Source: Setaria digitata
Taxonomy: Eukaryota; Nematoda; Chromadorea; Rhabditida; Setariidae
DNA length: 64,000 bases
Direction of reading: 5' to 3'
NCBI GenBank assembly: GCA_003640385.1
Contig: RCAB01000090.1
Location: 116,304 to 180,303 of the forward strand
In this document: piece after piece, positions 1-22,217 of the stretch
How the letters are laid out: each line of letters starts with the position of its first letter
How positions within the stretch are numbered: position 1 is the stretch's first letter
Program-made: the position numbers and the translations under genes
The notes under the pieces: model-generated
The model's input: the letters and a program-made list of their open reading frames with translations, nothing else
Told to the model about the DNA's origin: nothing
Databases searched by the model: none

Positions 1-40
1 AAATGGGATCAAATAATGTGATTTCAAAATAGGCACTTAC

Positions 41-3000
41 GAACGGAAATCACTGGTATAACAAGTTGCTTAAGGAGTGAAACGGAAGAGAGCAAGGGTC
101 CGACAGGTACTGATCCAGAAAGGCCTGAACTGGAGATACACCAACGTATATCTAGATGCCATGAAACATGACGTTCCAGAATTTGCCGTAATCGTTCCAT
201 TTCTTGCATTTGCATCATATGGGATGTCCGACTGGCTGCTTGTTGGAATGCATTCGATGCTACTTCCGAACAACATTTGCATAACAGTGGTACTCTGAAA
301 AAGAAACGTAGCAAATGTTACTGCAATAAAAAAGAGTGCTGTGAACACTGCAGTTGAACCAAGGATGATTGAAATTTCTCAAATTAGTTCTGAGATGTAG
401 ACATCTCTGAGCTAATTTGAGTATATTTGAATTTTAGTAAAGAAAAGGAAGGAATAAGAAACATATGCTATTTTGCTCCAACCGAAAACTGCTTCTTCTG
501 AAACCATGCACCACTCACTTCTTTATGTCATTATGACGAAATACTAAAGAAAAGCGGGAGGAAATACGCAACGGAAAATCTCTATTTAATAATTCACCTG
601 CAAAACTCCTTCGACTGTACGCTAATCACTCGATCTTTTCCGTAAGTTAATTCAGCATCCCATTCAGTATTATTTGTTACATCTACAACTACATATCTCG
701 TTGTCGGTCCATCACCGGGTAGTACATGCCAAGCAGCAACTGTTACAGCAGGTACGATTGATACTGCTAAAGGCAAACGGCATCGTCTTTCATACTGCTA
801 AAAATTATATCACTCACGTGTAAAATATAACCTGGAAAACTAAAGCAGTTTTGATTCCCATACTTTTGAGACTTTTTTGACCCGAAATTGTTTTGACTGA
901 TATAAAGTATTGGAAAATCCTTTTCTTTTTCTCATACATATTTTTTAAAGTTTTTTATGATGTTTAGTTGCTTGAAGAAATGAAATTCAGAGAAAATAAA
1001 GCCAAATTTATAGGTAAAGGGATGAATATTTCTTTCGAAAAGTTATGAAATATACCTCGCCGTTCGGCCCATCAATGTCGGCTCGATAACGAAAAATGAA
1101 TTCACAAGTTAACAATCTCTGGAATCAAGAAGCGAATAAAACAAAACTAGCATTTAAGCAAAAAAAAAAAATGAAAACTCTTTAATCTTGTAATCTTGTA
1201 CTAAATCTTGTAAAACTGCTATATCAGTATTAAATAAATTATCGCATACTCCAGTAAACGGTATTCGATCGTGGGTTTCTTCCGCAGATGGAGCATCACA
1301 AGAAGGAGCTTCTGTTTCATTACTCCGCTCTTTTTGTGGTCCATCTTCAGCCATAGCTGATGGGTCAATTCCAAAAATTCTGTGGTAATAACATAACTTG
1401 CATCATTCGAAATTTAGGAAATGAACATTTAAAATACTGCAGCAACATTAAGATTCTAGCTTAAGGTATACAATTTTAGTTACAAAAAACTTTGAACTTT
1501 AAAAAGATTCAAAATAAAGTAGGATTAGATGACATAATACCGAATATATGTTTCACCTAAATTTGATCTGTTTTCTTTCCAAGGGTTCTATCCTCCTTAA
1601 GTGAATAGTGTCACCATCATCTTGCAACCATTCTAAACTAGCAATTTCAATCATACCAGGACCACCACAAACCTGAAAGAATAAAATTCAAACTCTCCGG
1701 AACTGTGAAGCAAAATTTGCAAATTTGTGGGTAAAAAATGGAACACTTTAACATATGAAATGTGAGTTCTTATTTTTGATCTAAGAAATAACATATCTTC
1801 GGTTGTCGGATAATCAAATTAACGTCCCGTACTGCAATCGTTTTGCTAGTGTTTACCAATGACACACTGTGTTCGAAACTGCAAGAAGAACATGCATCCT
1901 CTAATATACGTGTAATGAATAAATTTCATGAATTTTTTACCCAAATTTCGTTAGATGTTAGTAAAATTCATTTCTGCTTAGACATATTAAAGGAAACAAC
2001 CAGAGAATCTTATCGATCCCTCACTTTTCTCTCTCCTATTCATATGTTCTAAAGCATTTGTAAAAAAAATATTAAAACAAAAAAAAAAAAACAAGAGAAA
2101 TTAATTTTAGAGCGAATAATTAGAAACGTTTGTCCGGAATAAACAGTTATTTCAGCAGTTGGTTCAATGTCATCCTCGGATATCGGAGCTCGGCTCAATG
2201 AAGTTTTCAATTCCAGCACAGGTAAAGCCGGCAAGACCTACAAAAACTTTTATACGCAGAACAGATTGCACTGAATTAATGGCCTCTATCTGCCGGTACC
2301 CAACTCTTTTGAAAACCAACTTATTCTTTCCCATCTTCTTCCCGTTCCTTACGAGCTTAAACCGAACAAAAAATGAAAAACCTCTATATCAAATATTGAT
2401 GAAAGAAAGCCTTTCGACTTTACACGGTCCGGAAAATCTCGCAACTTGCAAACATTACGAACGCCCAGTATCTCGCATGAATAACCAGTGATAGTCAACC
2501 GTCCTGATTCTCTTGAATAACAACAATGATAAAGTAAACTACATTTACAAGTAGTGTTCTATAACCTTCAAACTGCAAACTACTATTATCTCCTCTTTTT
2601 GCTTCACTTTATGTAGTAACAAATTCTTAGTTTACCGAAGAAAAAAATTCAGCAAAACTCTAGAATTTGGAACAATGTTAAAGATTCTGAATAGGAACTC
2701 ATCAAGTATATTTTGTAAAATGTTTAGCTAGTCCTAAAAAAGTTAACAAACTCACCTGGGTACTCCAATGAGTTTAAAATCTACAGGTTCTGTGTTACTG
2801 CCACATGGAGCTAGAATTAGTCGCACAGGGATTGGCTCAAAAGCACAGCCTTCAGAGAGTAATGCAAGATTGGATACTGATAGTTCGCGTGGCAAACAAT
2901 TAATTACTGATACAGAAACCTCACAAGCGCAGTCTTGAACCCACGTGACTATAAAATGGTGGAAAGTGAAGAAGATATTCTGATTTTGTTAATTCTTAAC

Positions 3001-6000
3001 AAAAAGAATAATACACAAAAAGAACCTTTTGAAGCAACTTCACACTGAAACGGAGAATATATGAATATATCGGAGTGAAGTTTTGGTCGAATAATAGTAG
3101 TAGCAAGATGTCTAGGAAGAGGACAAACTGAGAAGTTCCTGTAAATTGAATATAGCGTTTTAATGAAAACCTAAAGTGATAGAAAAACGCAGAGTATTAG
3201 ATTAGCGTTTGTAGACCACTTACACTAAAATAAATGAAGTCCGAAAGCGAAGGATAAAAAATGTCTTTTTAACTAATTTCTCTTAAGATATGACCACTCA
3301 ATTATTTTTTAGAAGAAATAAATTAGAAAACTATACTCAATCTTCGGGAAACGCATCATCTGAATTGGTGGTATGATAAGACCATACTGTGGTAATGAAA
3401 TATGCTGACTGAGATGATGCTGAATATCCCGTGATGCTACTAGATGTGCCAATTCCTCAAGCATTCTCCCGGATGTTTCTCTATCCATATAATCATAATA
3501 GACCTTAAAAATGCCTTGTGAAAGACTTTCTCAACGTTATTTTCCATGACAGGACAATTTCTGTTAAAAAACGTGAAAACCCGGTATACCATATAACTGA
3601 GCTTTTGGAAAAGATTTCGGAATGTTTCTCAAAAATGTTCCCCCAACAGTGACTCAATCTATTCTTCTTTTAGAAATTGGATTTTCAGAAGTTTCACATC
3701 CTTTGTTTGGAAAATCAAGCCCACAATCTGATAACACAAATTACAGTCAGTTTATTCTTCTCTCTTGTTGTTCCATCGTTAAGTTGTCAATGAAACACTG
3801 AAAAATAATATTTAAATCAAAGAGCACAATGAAAACCTGCAAAATATAACAAAGATGGCGTATAGCGACATCGTAATATTCCGCACGCAAAGCGCTCATG
3901 AATACTTCATGCAAAGCTTTTCTTTGAATATGTACAGGTCCTAATCTCATTAAATCTCCAGAGAATTCTTTCGGATTCTCAGGCATCCCATAACCAGTTA
4001 GTGTTCTGTACAAAATTGGGTACACTTGCCGGTAATCTGCTACACTACGGTTTCCATTCTCCGCTGTGTGTAAGCGAAATAGAACTCCCAGGCGAGCAAA
4101 AAACGCAAATTTCCGATTAAAACCAATCTAAAATAGTCTACTGCATATTACAGTGATATTTTCTCTACGCTGAAATAGACTTGTACTACGAAAAACCCAC
4201 TGAGTTACTTAAAGATTGACAACTCAGGTTTCCCTCAAATAGGAATATACCGGTACACAGTTGGATTCAAGGATAAAATTAGTAATCAAATTTAAATAAA
4301 TTCAATGAACTGAATAATATGCGAAAGATTAAAAAAATCTATGTAAAAAAATTTAACTGTACCAACTTTACGATATACTTCTGCAGAATTGAGGCAAATG
4401 AGAGCTTTTGTGAAATGGTCAAACAAGTTGAAGCTGTCATCAAGATATTTACCAACATGATCCCTTATAAAATCCTAAAAAATATGCCATCAAATACTCT
4501 GTAACTATCGATAACAACGCGTTCAACGTTCAACAAAACAGAAATACCTAAAACACCTGCAGTGTAATATCAAATATCAGCAAACCATTCCTGATTTTTT
4601 CATACATTAATCAACATCAGAGAAACAACGATGGTGTATGACAGTGTCCCAGTTGATTTGTTTTTTATTTTCTGACTGAAATTTTTTTTTTCCAATCTGA
4701 TTGAAAAAAGCAAAGAGTACTGAATTTCGGAACTTTTCATGGAGTTCACGAACCTCCATATCTACATACAATCGCTGATATCGAAAAACAGAAGCAGCTT
4801 TCATCATGCATTCATATTCTACCCATGCAGCAAATGAAAATCTTTCATAACTTTCCAAAGCAGCTTTGAATTTCTCAACAATTTCTTTGTAACTAATCCC
4901 ACACTTGCCAGATCTGGAAGAATACCTTCAAAGACGTTTAGTTGATGCATGCCTCCAGCAAGACGGGAAATAATTTAAAGGACTAACTAATATATCTCAT
5001 TGTTCTCAGCAGTTTTCTCACAAAATTTATTCAGATTCTTTCACCTATGAATCCATTCAAAGGCAGTATTTTAAAAAAAGGAATTTTTTAGAAGTTCCAA
5101 AGAGTTTTCTAAAATTAAAGAAGCTTAATTTATTATCAAAATGTCCACTTGTCATAAGTTGGTCCATTCCAGCGCAATCGAAAAGACTGACGCTGCCGCT
5201 CATCCAGCAGTTGAACTTCTCCTAATACGGAGAAAGTTTTTAAAGAACATTCATCATCTGATCGATGTCTCTGATGTCCAGCAGAAGAGCTGTATTCAAA
5301 ACGTATTATGAACAAAATTCGGTGTTTTGTACTGTGCAAAGTTAATAATGAAAGACTACTAATAAATTTTGACAAAATTCAATGGTTTCTCTAATAGTAG
5401 CACCAATATCTCAGAATGCCAAATTAATTGTCCAATTACCCTAAATTCTGAAACTGAAAATTCTTTTTCAACAAACTTCGCTCTTACCCAGCACTATACT
5501 GACTTGTTTTACGTCCTGTTCGGATTTGTTCAGCAGTCATTGTTGAAATCCGCTGCATTCCACTAACAGATGCGCGTTCTTCTGTTAGATCATACTTTGC
5601 TGTTATCGCCGCACAAGCCCATCCTTCATAAGCAGCTAAAACAAATGAAAATAGTGCAAAATGTTATCTGGACGGAAATATGCAGTTACAGCTTTCAAGA
5701 TTTATGAACTGTACTTTCTTCAAAAACTGTTTTTTTCTGCTTATAAATGGGCCCTTTAACTGATTTTTACCATTTATGACCACTCCAAAAATTAGTCCTA
5801 GCTACAAATATTCACTAATTAACTGATACAGCTTACCACATTTCTGGAATAAAAGATTCAAAAATAAATCGAAAAAAATCATTATTTCTACCAAGTAAAA
5901 GTAAGATAAATACCAGCAAGCCAAAGTAAATCATTAGCTTGCTTGAGGAATTCGATTGCCGACTGGTAGGAATCCATTGCTAAAGTCGGCAAACCCGTCA

Positions 6001-8177
6001 AGAGAGTGTAATCAGCAACTTGTTTCCGAAGGCGACCAATGCATTTTTTCCTATAAAACGCATTTCACATTAAACCGGAAGAAAAGTTTTTTTAGACCAC
6101 CAATATAGAGATTGATCAATTCAATTTTGATCAGATTCAGATCTCAATCACTAAGCCTTTTATAGGAAACTATGAGTTCTTAACAGGTCGTTGAACTATC
6201 ATTTTACTAGAGGGTGAAAAGGATACATTTATATCAATAAGGATTTCGAACATTAATGAAATAAAGATTCCTCACAAAAGGTCAGATCATAAAAACCATA
6301 AAAAAGAGGAAATGCCTTGATAAACTATAAAAATACTGAGAAGACAAAAAAGAAGTGAGTGGCAAAAACGAGTTAAAGTCATTCACAATGATTAAAACAG
6401 TGTGACCAGGAAAGACAAGTTTATATAAGATAGTATATTCCATATGAAATGCACTACCTGTATATTTTGCTGTTTTTATTTTCTAAACCTTGACGGTATT
6501 TCTGTTCATCGATCAACGTCGGGCACGGTGGAAATTCTAACTTCTCGAACGAAAGATCAAGCCGACGACTTTCCAGAACGTAATATATGGAACGCAAGAA
6601 ATCCCGTATACCTATTTCCAACGAATCAGCATCATCGAGGGTTTTGAAACAAAACAATTCTCGAGAAGAACACAATCCTTTTAGACATTCCTACAGGTAG
6701 CACTTGCTCCAAATAATAACGTATAATACGAGATCAATGTCTGAAGATCTTGCTTTTTGATTGTACTAAATCTAGTGGCCAACTTTCCACGTCAAATTTT
6801 TCCACTTCTTCAGGAGTTAGATAAATTGCTAGGACAAATAACCTTTTCAAAGAACAAATGTAGATTTCGTTTTGGCTAAGGAAAGAGATTCAAGTGGCTA
6901 TATAAACAATTCTCTACTTAAATATTCAGCACTAATTAAGAGGAGGAATAAATGGCCTTTTTCTTTTCTAATAATCGATAGAATCGGTAGAAAATGAAGA
7001 ACTGAAAAAATATACTTCTGGATATCCAATAACAATACAACGCGAATCCACAACAGTCGATGCATACTCACTCTAAAATTAAGAATAGTAGAGTTTTCAA
7101 GTATTGATATATGATCTTTTGGAGAAATTTCCGAAGTATCGAAAGTCCAGCCAATAATTATATGACAGTATAAATAAACAGCTGAATAACTTTTGCTCCT
7201 AAACAACTCCACATTTGTTTCTATAAATTGAAAATGAAATTTTCTTCATTTCTTTTTTTTTTGGATCAACAGCATTACCTTTCAAATAAAAGCAATACCT
7301 TTGCAAAATCGTATTGTTCCTTGATTTTTGAAAGATAACACGCCCTCGGACAAGAAACGTTAACTTTGCGACCTGTTCCAGCATTCACATCAGATATTTG
7401 CTGCAAAGAATCTATTTGTTCATCTTCAGCTGGCGACTGAACAACGCCAATGAAACCAATAATACGACGATGAGCCTGAAACAATTTGTACAGACACGAA
7501 ATATATATAGTCAAAAGATGTCCTGTGAGAAAGGAGTCTGAAATAAAACAGAGGTATATTAAATGAGACTACTTAAAAATGCTAACCTGAAGTTCGCCGA
7601 ATTTGATCAGACTTGTGTTTACTGCTGCATTAAAATCAGCAATGAAAATCCTTTTCGGGTTATCTGATACTGCAAGAGTTTTCATAAAAGTAAAATGGAT
7701 AGGAAAAGAAAGTAACAGAGACAAGGAAGAAAAGTTTAATTTTTGTTTGAAAGGCTTTTTAGATGAACAAAGAAAAAAGGTACAGTGAGGCAAAACAGTT
7801 TTACTGTAAAGCCAAGCTACAACGCTGTTGAACCTTTTTGGTTCTCAAGTTTCAGTTTCTGGAGTGTTGAGCTCTCTGATAAAGCATTCTATTTACCGCT
7901 CCCAGTTCAGACTTCTATTAATTAAGAGCACATAGAAACATAAAATAAATTGGATAAACCCTCGATAACCTTTTCGAGCAAATCGGTTACCCTCAACTCC
8001 GCTGTACTATTCCGCGTATTATTAGGAAGCAATAACAATGGTACCTTGCAAGCACTGTGCTCGTTGTAGACGTTCAAGAAGACAATTGAACACAGCAGGT
8101 GATCGAACACCGAACTGCTTCACATAAATAATCACCCGGCAGTGTTCTTCTACGGTCGGGACCGACGCTTCCAACAT
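41..8177 (-). CDS. TRAPPC9: TRAPPC9 (TRAPP II tethering subunit), 3' end outside window
   Basis: TRAPPC9 (NIBP/Trs120) is a subunit of the TRAPP II complex that tethers vesicles at the Golgi and helps activate Rab GTPases. Exons read on the minus strand are 8177-8045 (start ATG), 7669-7587, 7475-7299, 6690-6458, 6050-5914, 5635-5488, 5289-5149, 4913-4721, 4474-4367, 4127-3837, 3503-3337, 3138-3026, 2948-2756, 2511-2382, 2237-about 2128, one or two short unresolved exons, 1672-1557, 1379-about 1202, 1118-1056, 797-598 and 294-41. Phases agree at every resolved junction. Recognisable blocks are RKQVADYTLLTGLP and DLLWLAAAYEG (tetratricopeptide-like region) and, near the C-terminus, LPALPVLELKTSL, CGGPGM, HVLPGDGPTTRY and DVTNNTEWDAEL. 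About 1,060 codons lie in the window; human TRAPPC9 has 1,148 residues, so roughly the last 100 lie beyond position 41. The exon ends near 1202 and 2128 are uncertain. Confidence 0.93.
3747..3836 (-). other. Intron with open frame and second acceptor in TRAPPC9
   Basis: Just downstream of the donor closing exon 4127-3837, the intron stays open in the same frame. It carries a second acceptor (TTTTTCAG, with the exon side starting at 3797) followed by FIDNLTMEQQERR and a stop at 3749-3747. The 39-nt piece before the acceptor is a multiple of three. The annotated protein instead joins 3837 to 3503 (YDYMDRETSGRML), which fits the family alignment. The short peptide could be a retained-intron or alternative 3' end, or chance. 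Confidence 0.35.
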
Positions 8178-9655
8178 TGACCTTCCACCTGATACTAAGA
8201 GTTAGGTTCATAAACCATACCCATACCCAATAAGTGGTCCGCTCATCATTAGTCTGTGATGATATTCAAATTCTTATCTGATCAAACCAATAGAAGGGAA
8301 AACAAGACTTCACAGTTTTAAAACAGAATAACCTCTTAAACTTTTATTACAAACTGAAATAAACTGAATGGACATTTTTAGAGTTTCATTTCTTCCTCCT
8401 TACTTTCTCATTATTTCGAAACAGCAAAGATAAAAATTGCATTAATTCAACGTATGACCTCTTAAGCGTTTGTAGCCTCTCTTAACAGCTGGAAAACACA
8501 AACAGATCCTTTGTGCGAAGAAACGACGCTATTATTTAGTCCTTTAAAATCAGAATGAATTTTTATTACAGGGAATACAAACAAATTAACGAAATAATCA
8601 ACATAATTGCTCAGTAGGATATGAAAAGCCCTCGAAAGTATCACTATCACACTTAAAACTAACCCTGTTACACTGTCATAAATATTAATTTGAACAAAAA
8701 AAAACACTGCAGAAATTTAGCATGAAAGCCCTCGAACTTTTTTAATTCTAAAATACTTTTCTAAGTAAATTCAAGTCTTATGTAACACATGACTTTCCAG
8801 GAAGCATTCTCGGGGTCAGGGATGTCCAGTAAATCAGAATATGTTTCATTAGCAAAAGAATATTTACATCACTGAAATAACTTTTTGAGTAATCTATTTA
8901 GAATAAAAAATGAACGAAAACTAGAGAATAAATATGAGTTGTAAACATCCATAATGAATTAAGTGAAATAATGAATGTCAAAAAAAATTGCAAGATTTAT
9001 AACCACATCACATATCTACGGATTATACTCAACCTATAACCAGAAAAATATTATTATATCGCTCTAATAGTTTTGTAACTACACTGCAGAAAACCAAAAC
9101 AACCAGAAAATTAAGTGAACTTATTACTGAAAATTCAATAAATGAAGTTGATGAGCATAAACTGCTAGGATATTAGATAGACAAGTCCGTTCCGCACTTC
9201 CACTGTGATAACTCATTAAGATAGAGTCAGGAAAGTTTTTGACTATATCCATGGATTTTTTGTGGCAAAATAGAAAGTATGTAAAACACATTAGCATGGA
9301 TTTATAATGAACAATTACTTTCACCTGTCTTCAAACAATTTTCCTACAAAATCTTAGGGTGCGAACCGCTCAGTAAGGAGTAAACATAATCAAATGAAGC
9401 AAATTATCATTAACTTACAACCACCGAGTAAGCAGAAGTTTCAGACCACTATTCTTATTTCTAAATTACGTCCTGTTATAGAGAGACATATTTCTGAAGA
9501 CTATAAAATAATTAAAAGATTTATACAAACTATCTTTCCTTAGCAGATAGCGAAAATACCACAAAAATAATCCAACAGTTTACATCTAAAAACTGCTAAC
9601 TGAGCACCTTGAAATACTGCTACAGAAACAACCTCAACGACAACTTTCAGTTTCG
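8178..9655. other. Intergenic spacer between TRAPPC9 and the KIAA0319-like gene
   Basis: No ORF here has flanking splice sites and recognisable protein content. It holds AT-rich sequence containing the promoter side of TRAPPC9 and the 3' flank of the KIAA0319-like gene. No repeat family or RNA gene was seen. Confidence 0.6.
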
Positions 9656-18939
<9,284 letters not shown>

Positions 18940-19622
18940 CAAAATTATGGTATTCCAATAACCAGCAGATACCAAATAAATTTCATTCAGTAGGATGAGC
19001 TCAAAAAAAAGCTGGAAATACGTCACAAAAACAGCTTATTCATCTTTCAATCAGATAATGCATCATTCTGTGACTGTCTGAAAGTACACACCTATAAGAT
19101 GAGGATATCTTTAGCATCATGAATATTGAGTATGATGCGATGTGACCACAATCTGGAATAGGCAAAGAGTATTAAAATAATCGAGACATCCTGCCTACTT
19201 GTTTCCATGAGTATTAAAGTGAACAGACTGTTCAAACATTATTGATTCCCACTATTTGAACGATCTATACCTGCAAAAGTTTTCATGTAGTAGTACTTGA
19301 AGACCACAATGAAATGAGGGAAAAAGTTATAATCCCTGCCAAACCCTTCATGCATTTAGTTTCACGAAAAAAAAGAAACCAAGAAATTAATAAATCTATT
19401 AGTTAATACTGTAGCCATTTTGATGAACGGTAGAGGAATATTTCTGCCTGGAATCTTGCAACAAGTAATTGTGATATAAATAATTTATTGAAATAACATC
19501 ATAACAAAGTACAGCTGCATAAATGGAAACATTACTTCGTGACTTTTATATCAAACCTTAATATTCAGCAACCCTTGAAATTTGACCTATCATATATAAA
19601 TTACTATAACATTTTCAGTGAA
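18940..19622. other. Intergenic spacer between NOL11-like and KIAA0319-like genes
   Basis: AT-rich spacer of about 680 bp between two minus-strand genes. No coding exon was recognised. It must contain the NOL11-like 3' UTR and the promoter or trans-splice region of the KIAA0319-like gene. Confidence 0.55.
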
Positions 19623-22041
19623 TTATATGAGTTTTTGAGCAAAAGTAATCTTCCTAATAATATAATCACTGTTAATTTCAGGCACATCCGTAACAATTTC
19701 CTTCCTTTGCTCCAGCTGTTGTTCTAGGTGACGGAACATATCAATTACTTGTGCCTGAAATATCTGCAATCAGTTAAAGAGATCATACGCAAAGATTTAT
19801 TGAAGATAACTAAAATATCTATAAAAATTTTATAAGGAGCTAATTGCAATTTATTAACCCATTCTTCCAAAATAATCAAACTCCATCTCAGTTCCTAACT
19901 TCGGAAAAATGGTAAATGCAAAGTGTGAGGACCATTAACAACCATATATTTCGTAAAGATTTTTCGAAAGTACTCAAAAAAAAAAAAAATTAAGTGCGTG
20001 AAAATAGCATTTATTATCTGAGAGCTAAAAAAAAAACCCTCAAAGTATAATTTAACGGTAATGGGAAATCAAGAATACCATAGTTGATGCAAAACAGGCA
20101 GCATCTCGTATTATACTGTGACACTTTTCATCCCATATAAAACGCTGTGAATGGCTATCAATAAGAATTGCCTTAAGCTTCAGTATCTGGAAAACTATCC
20201 ACATGCCAGAATGTCTGGAGTGTTACATGCTCCATTTTTAACAATTTTAGCAGAAATAATTAAAACGATTAATGTCGACGGTTTTACATCATAAGCCAAT
20301 TTTTGAAACGTCTAAAAAAAATCGGCACCTTATCAAATAAATAATCTCTCTTTTTGTCACATGCCAGAGAGATCAATCGTTCAATAATGGTGGTAACTTC
20401 GGCTTCTGTCAATTTCTGCGAAATAGCTAACTGTAATCCACAACTATTAATCGGTTTTTTCAACAAAGCCAGAATTAGACTGACACTTTCTGAAAGAGAT
20501 CTGAAAAAAAAAAAAAAAAAAAAACACATTATCTCTTCAATATGAATTTTACATAGGTCTTAAAATTCTAAATTCTATTAGTTTTCTTACCCTCTGCACA
20601 ACAAAGTACTCCATCCCCATACCGTATTTCAGATCAAAAACAGCAGTAAAGTATACATTATTCATGATATCGCACAATTTTAAATCAACAAAGTATAAAA
20701 ACCAAACGTACTCATTGGAAGATATCTTGAGAAATGCCGCATATGTCTGATCATCGATTATCAATGAAGAATGCAAAAAATCAATTGCGTGCGAGATAAG
20801 ATTTTTACTAGCCAATAATTCAACAAGTTTACAGCATGCTCTACAAACAAAGTAATTTAAAACACTGCTACATAATTAAGAAAGCGGATTCTTCCAGAAC
20901 TTTTCCGTCACAAATTACTGTGTGTCTTAACGAGAGCTAGGAGTACAAAACCATGCGTATAAATTTTTGTTGTCTAGTAAAATCTGAAATACCGAGATTA
21001 AGAGTTTATTAAGAGATTAAGATTAAGATTAAGAGTTTATCTTCAGTATCAATTCGAAAAAATATAAAAAATGTGATCGCATACTTCATTTTAGAAATTA
21101 AGTCGTTCTCATAACTAAAGAACTCAGAATTGAAATTAAAATTATGGGCGTAAAGGGAAGGAATATCGCGGTGCATGTAGTTAAAGAAAGTTACTTTTTC
21201 TTCCAGATTTATTCCTTTACGATAAAATAAATATTACACACTCTAAATATGTTTTAGAAGTTAAAAAAAAAGAACTTGGATTCCGTGATAAGCCTTGATT
21301 GAACAAGAAGAGAAAGTACTCGATCAAAAAGTTCTTCGTTGACATATTTGCGTAGAACTTTCACCAACGTCATCTGCATATGTGCAGGTAGTGTTATAGG
21401 TAAGTTACTCACTGAATCCACATCTGCTTTGTTAGTTAATTTTGACAGTTCATTCCAAATAATGCTCAAGTCCTGCAATCATTATAAGCCTAGAATCTAG
21501 AATCTATTGTTGAGGTAGATTTAAATATTAACTCTTCTTGTGCCAAGACATGCAAACTAGGCTTACTAATAACAGTCAGAAAAAAAAAGATCAGTTTCAT
21601 TAACAATTCGAATCAAGAAGAAAATAAAAAATGGTTTTATTTCTCTTCTATTGCCTTTACCGATATTTTGGAAGTTTGAAACAACCAACCACTTCCGTTA
21701 AGCAATCAGAAATTCTTAAAGCGAGGGAATCAATTGCCTCTGTTTTATGGAACGAAGAAAATGAAGCATGAACGGATACAGAAGGAACAGAATCTTCCGA
21801 ACCACCAGTGTACAGCGAACACTTAATCGGTACCCTCAAAAACAATTAATTCCGATATATACATAAAGCAGAGGCAACTGATTCCCTCGCTTTAAGTATT
21901 TCTAACCGCTCAACGGAAGGTATACAAACATATAAAATTTTAAACACCACATACAACCGGAAATTCTTAAAGCGAGAGAATCAACTGGTCAACTGCCTGT
22001 ATTTTATGAAATAAAGAAAAAGATGCTATATATAATATATA

Positions 22042-22082
<41 letters not shown>

Positions 22083-22174
22083 CATTTATATATATAGCAT
22101 GTTATTTTTTTTCTTTTATGAGTGTTATTATATATATATAGGTGTTATTATATATATATATAGGTGTTATTATA

Positions 22175-22217
<43 letters not shown>

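Noticed and set aside
2250..2390. Extra TRAPPC9 exon reading VGYRQIEAINSVQSVLRIK
   Set aside because: Open by chance. Joining 2382 directly to 2237 gives the family sequence (FDIE-VLPALPVLE) in phase, leaving this as intron.
2159..2491. 110-codon plus-strand ORF
   Set aside because: Antisense to two TRAPPC9 exons and the intron between them; a shadow.
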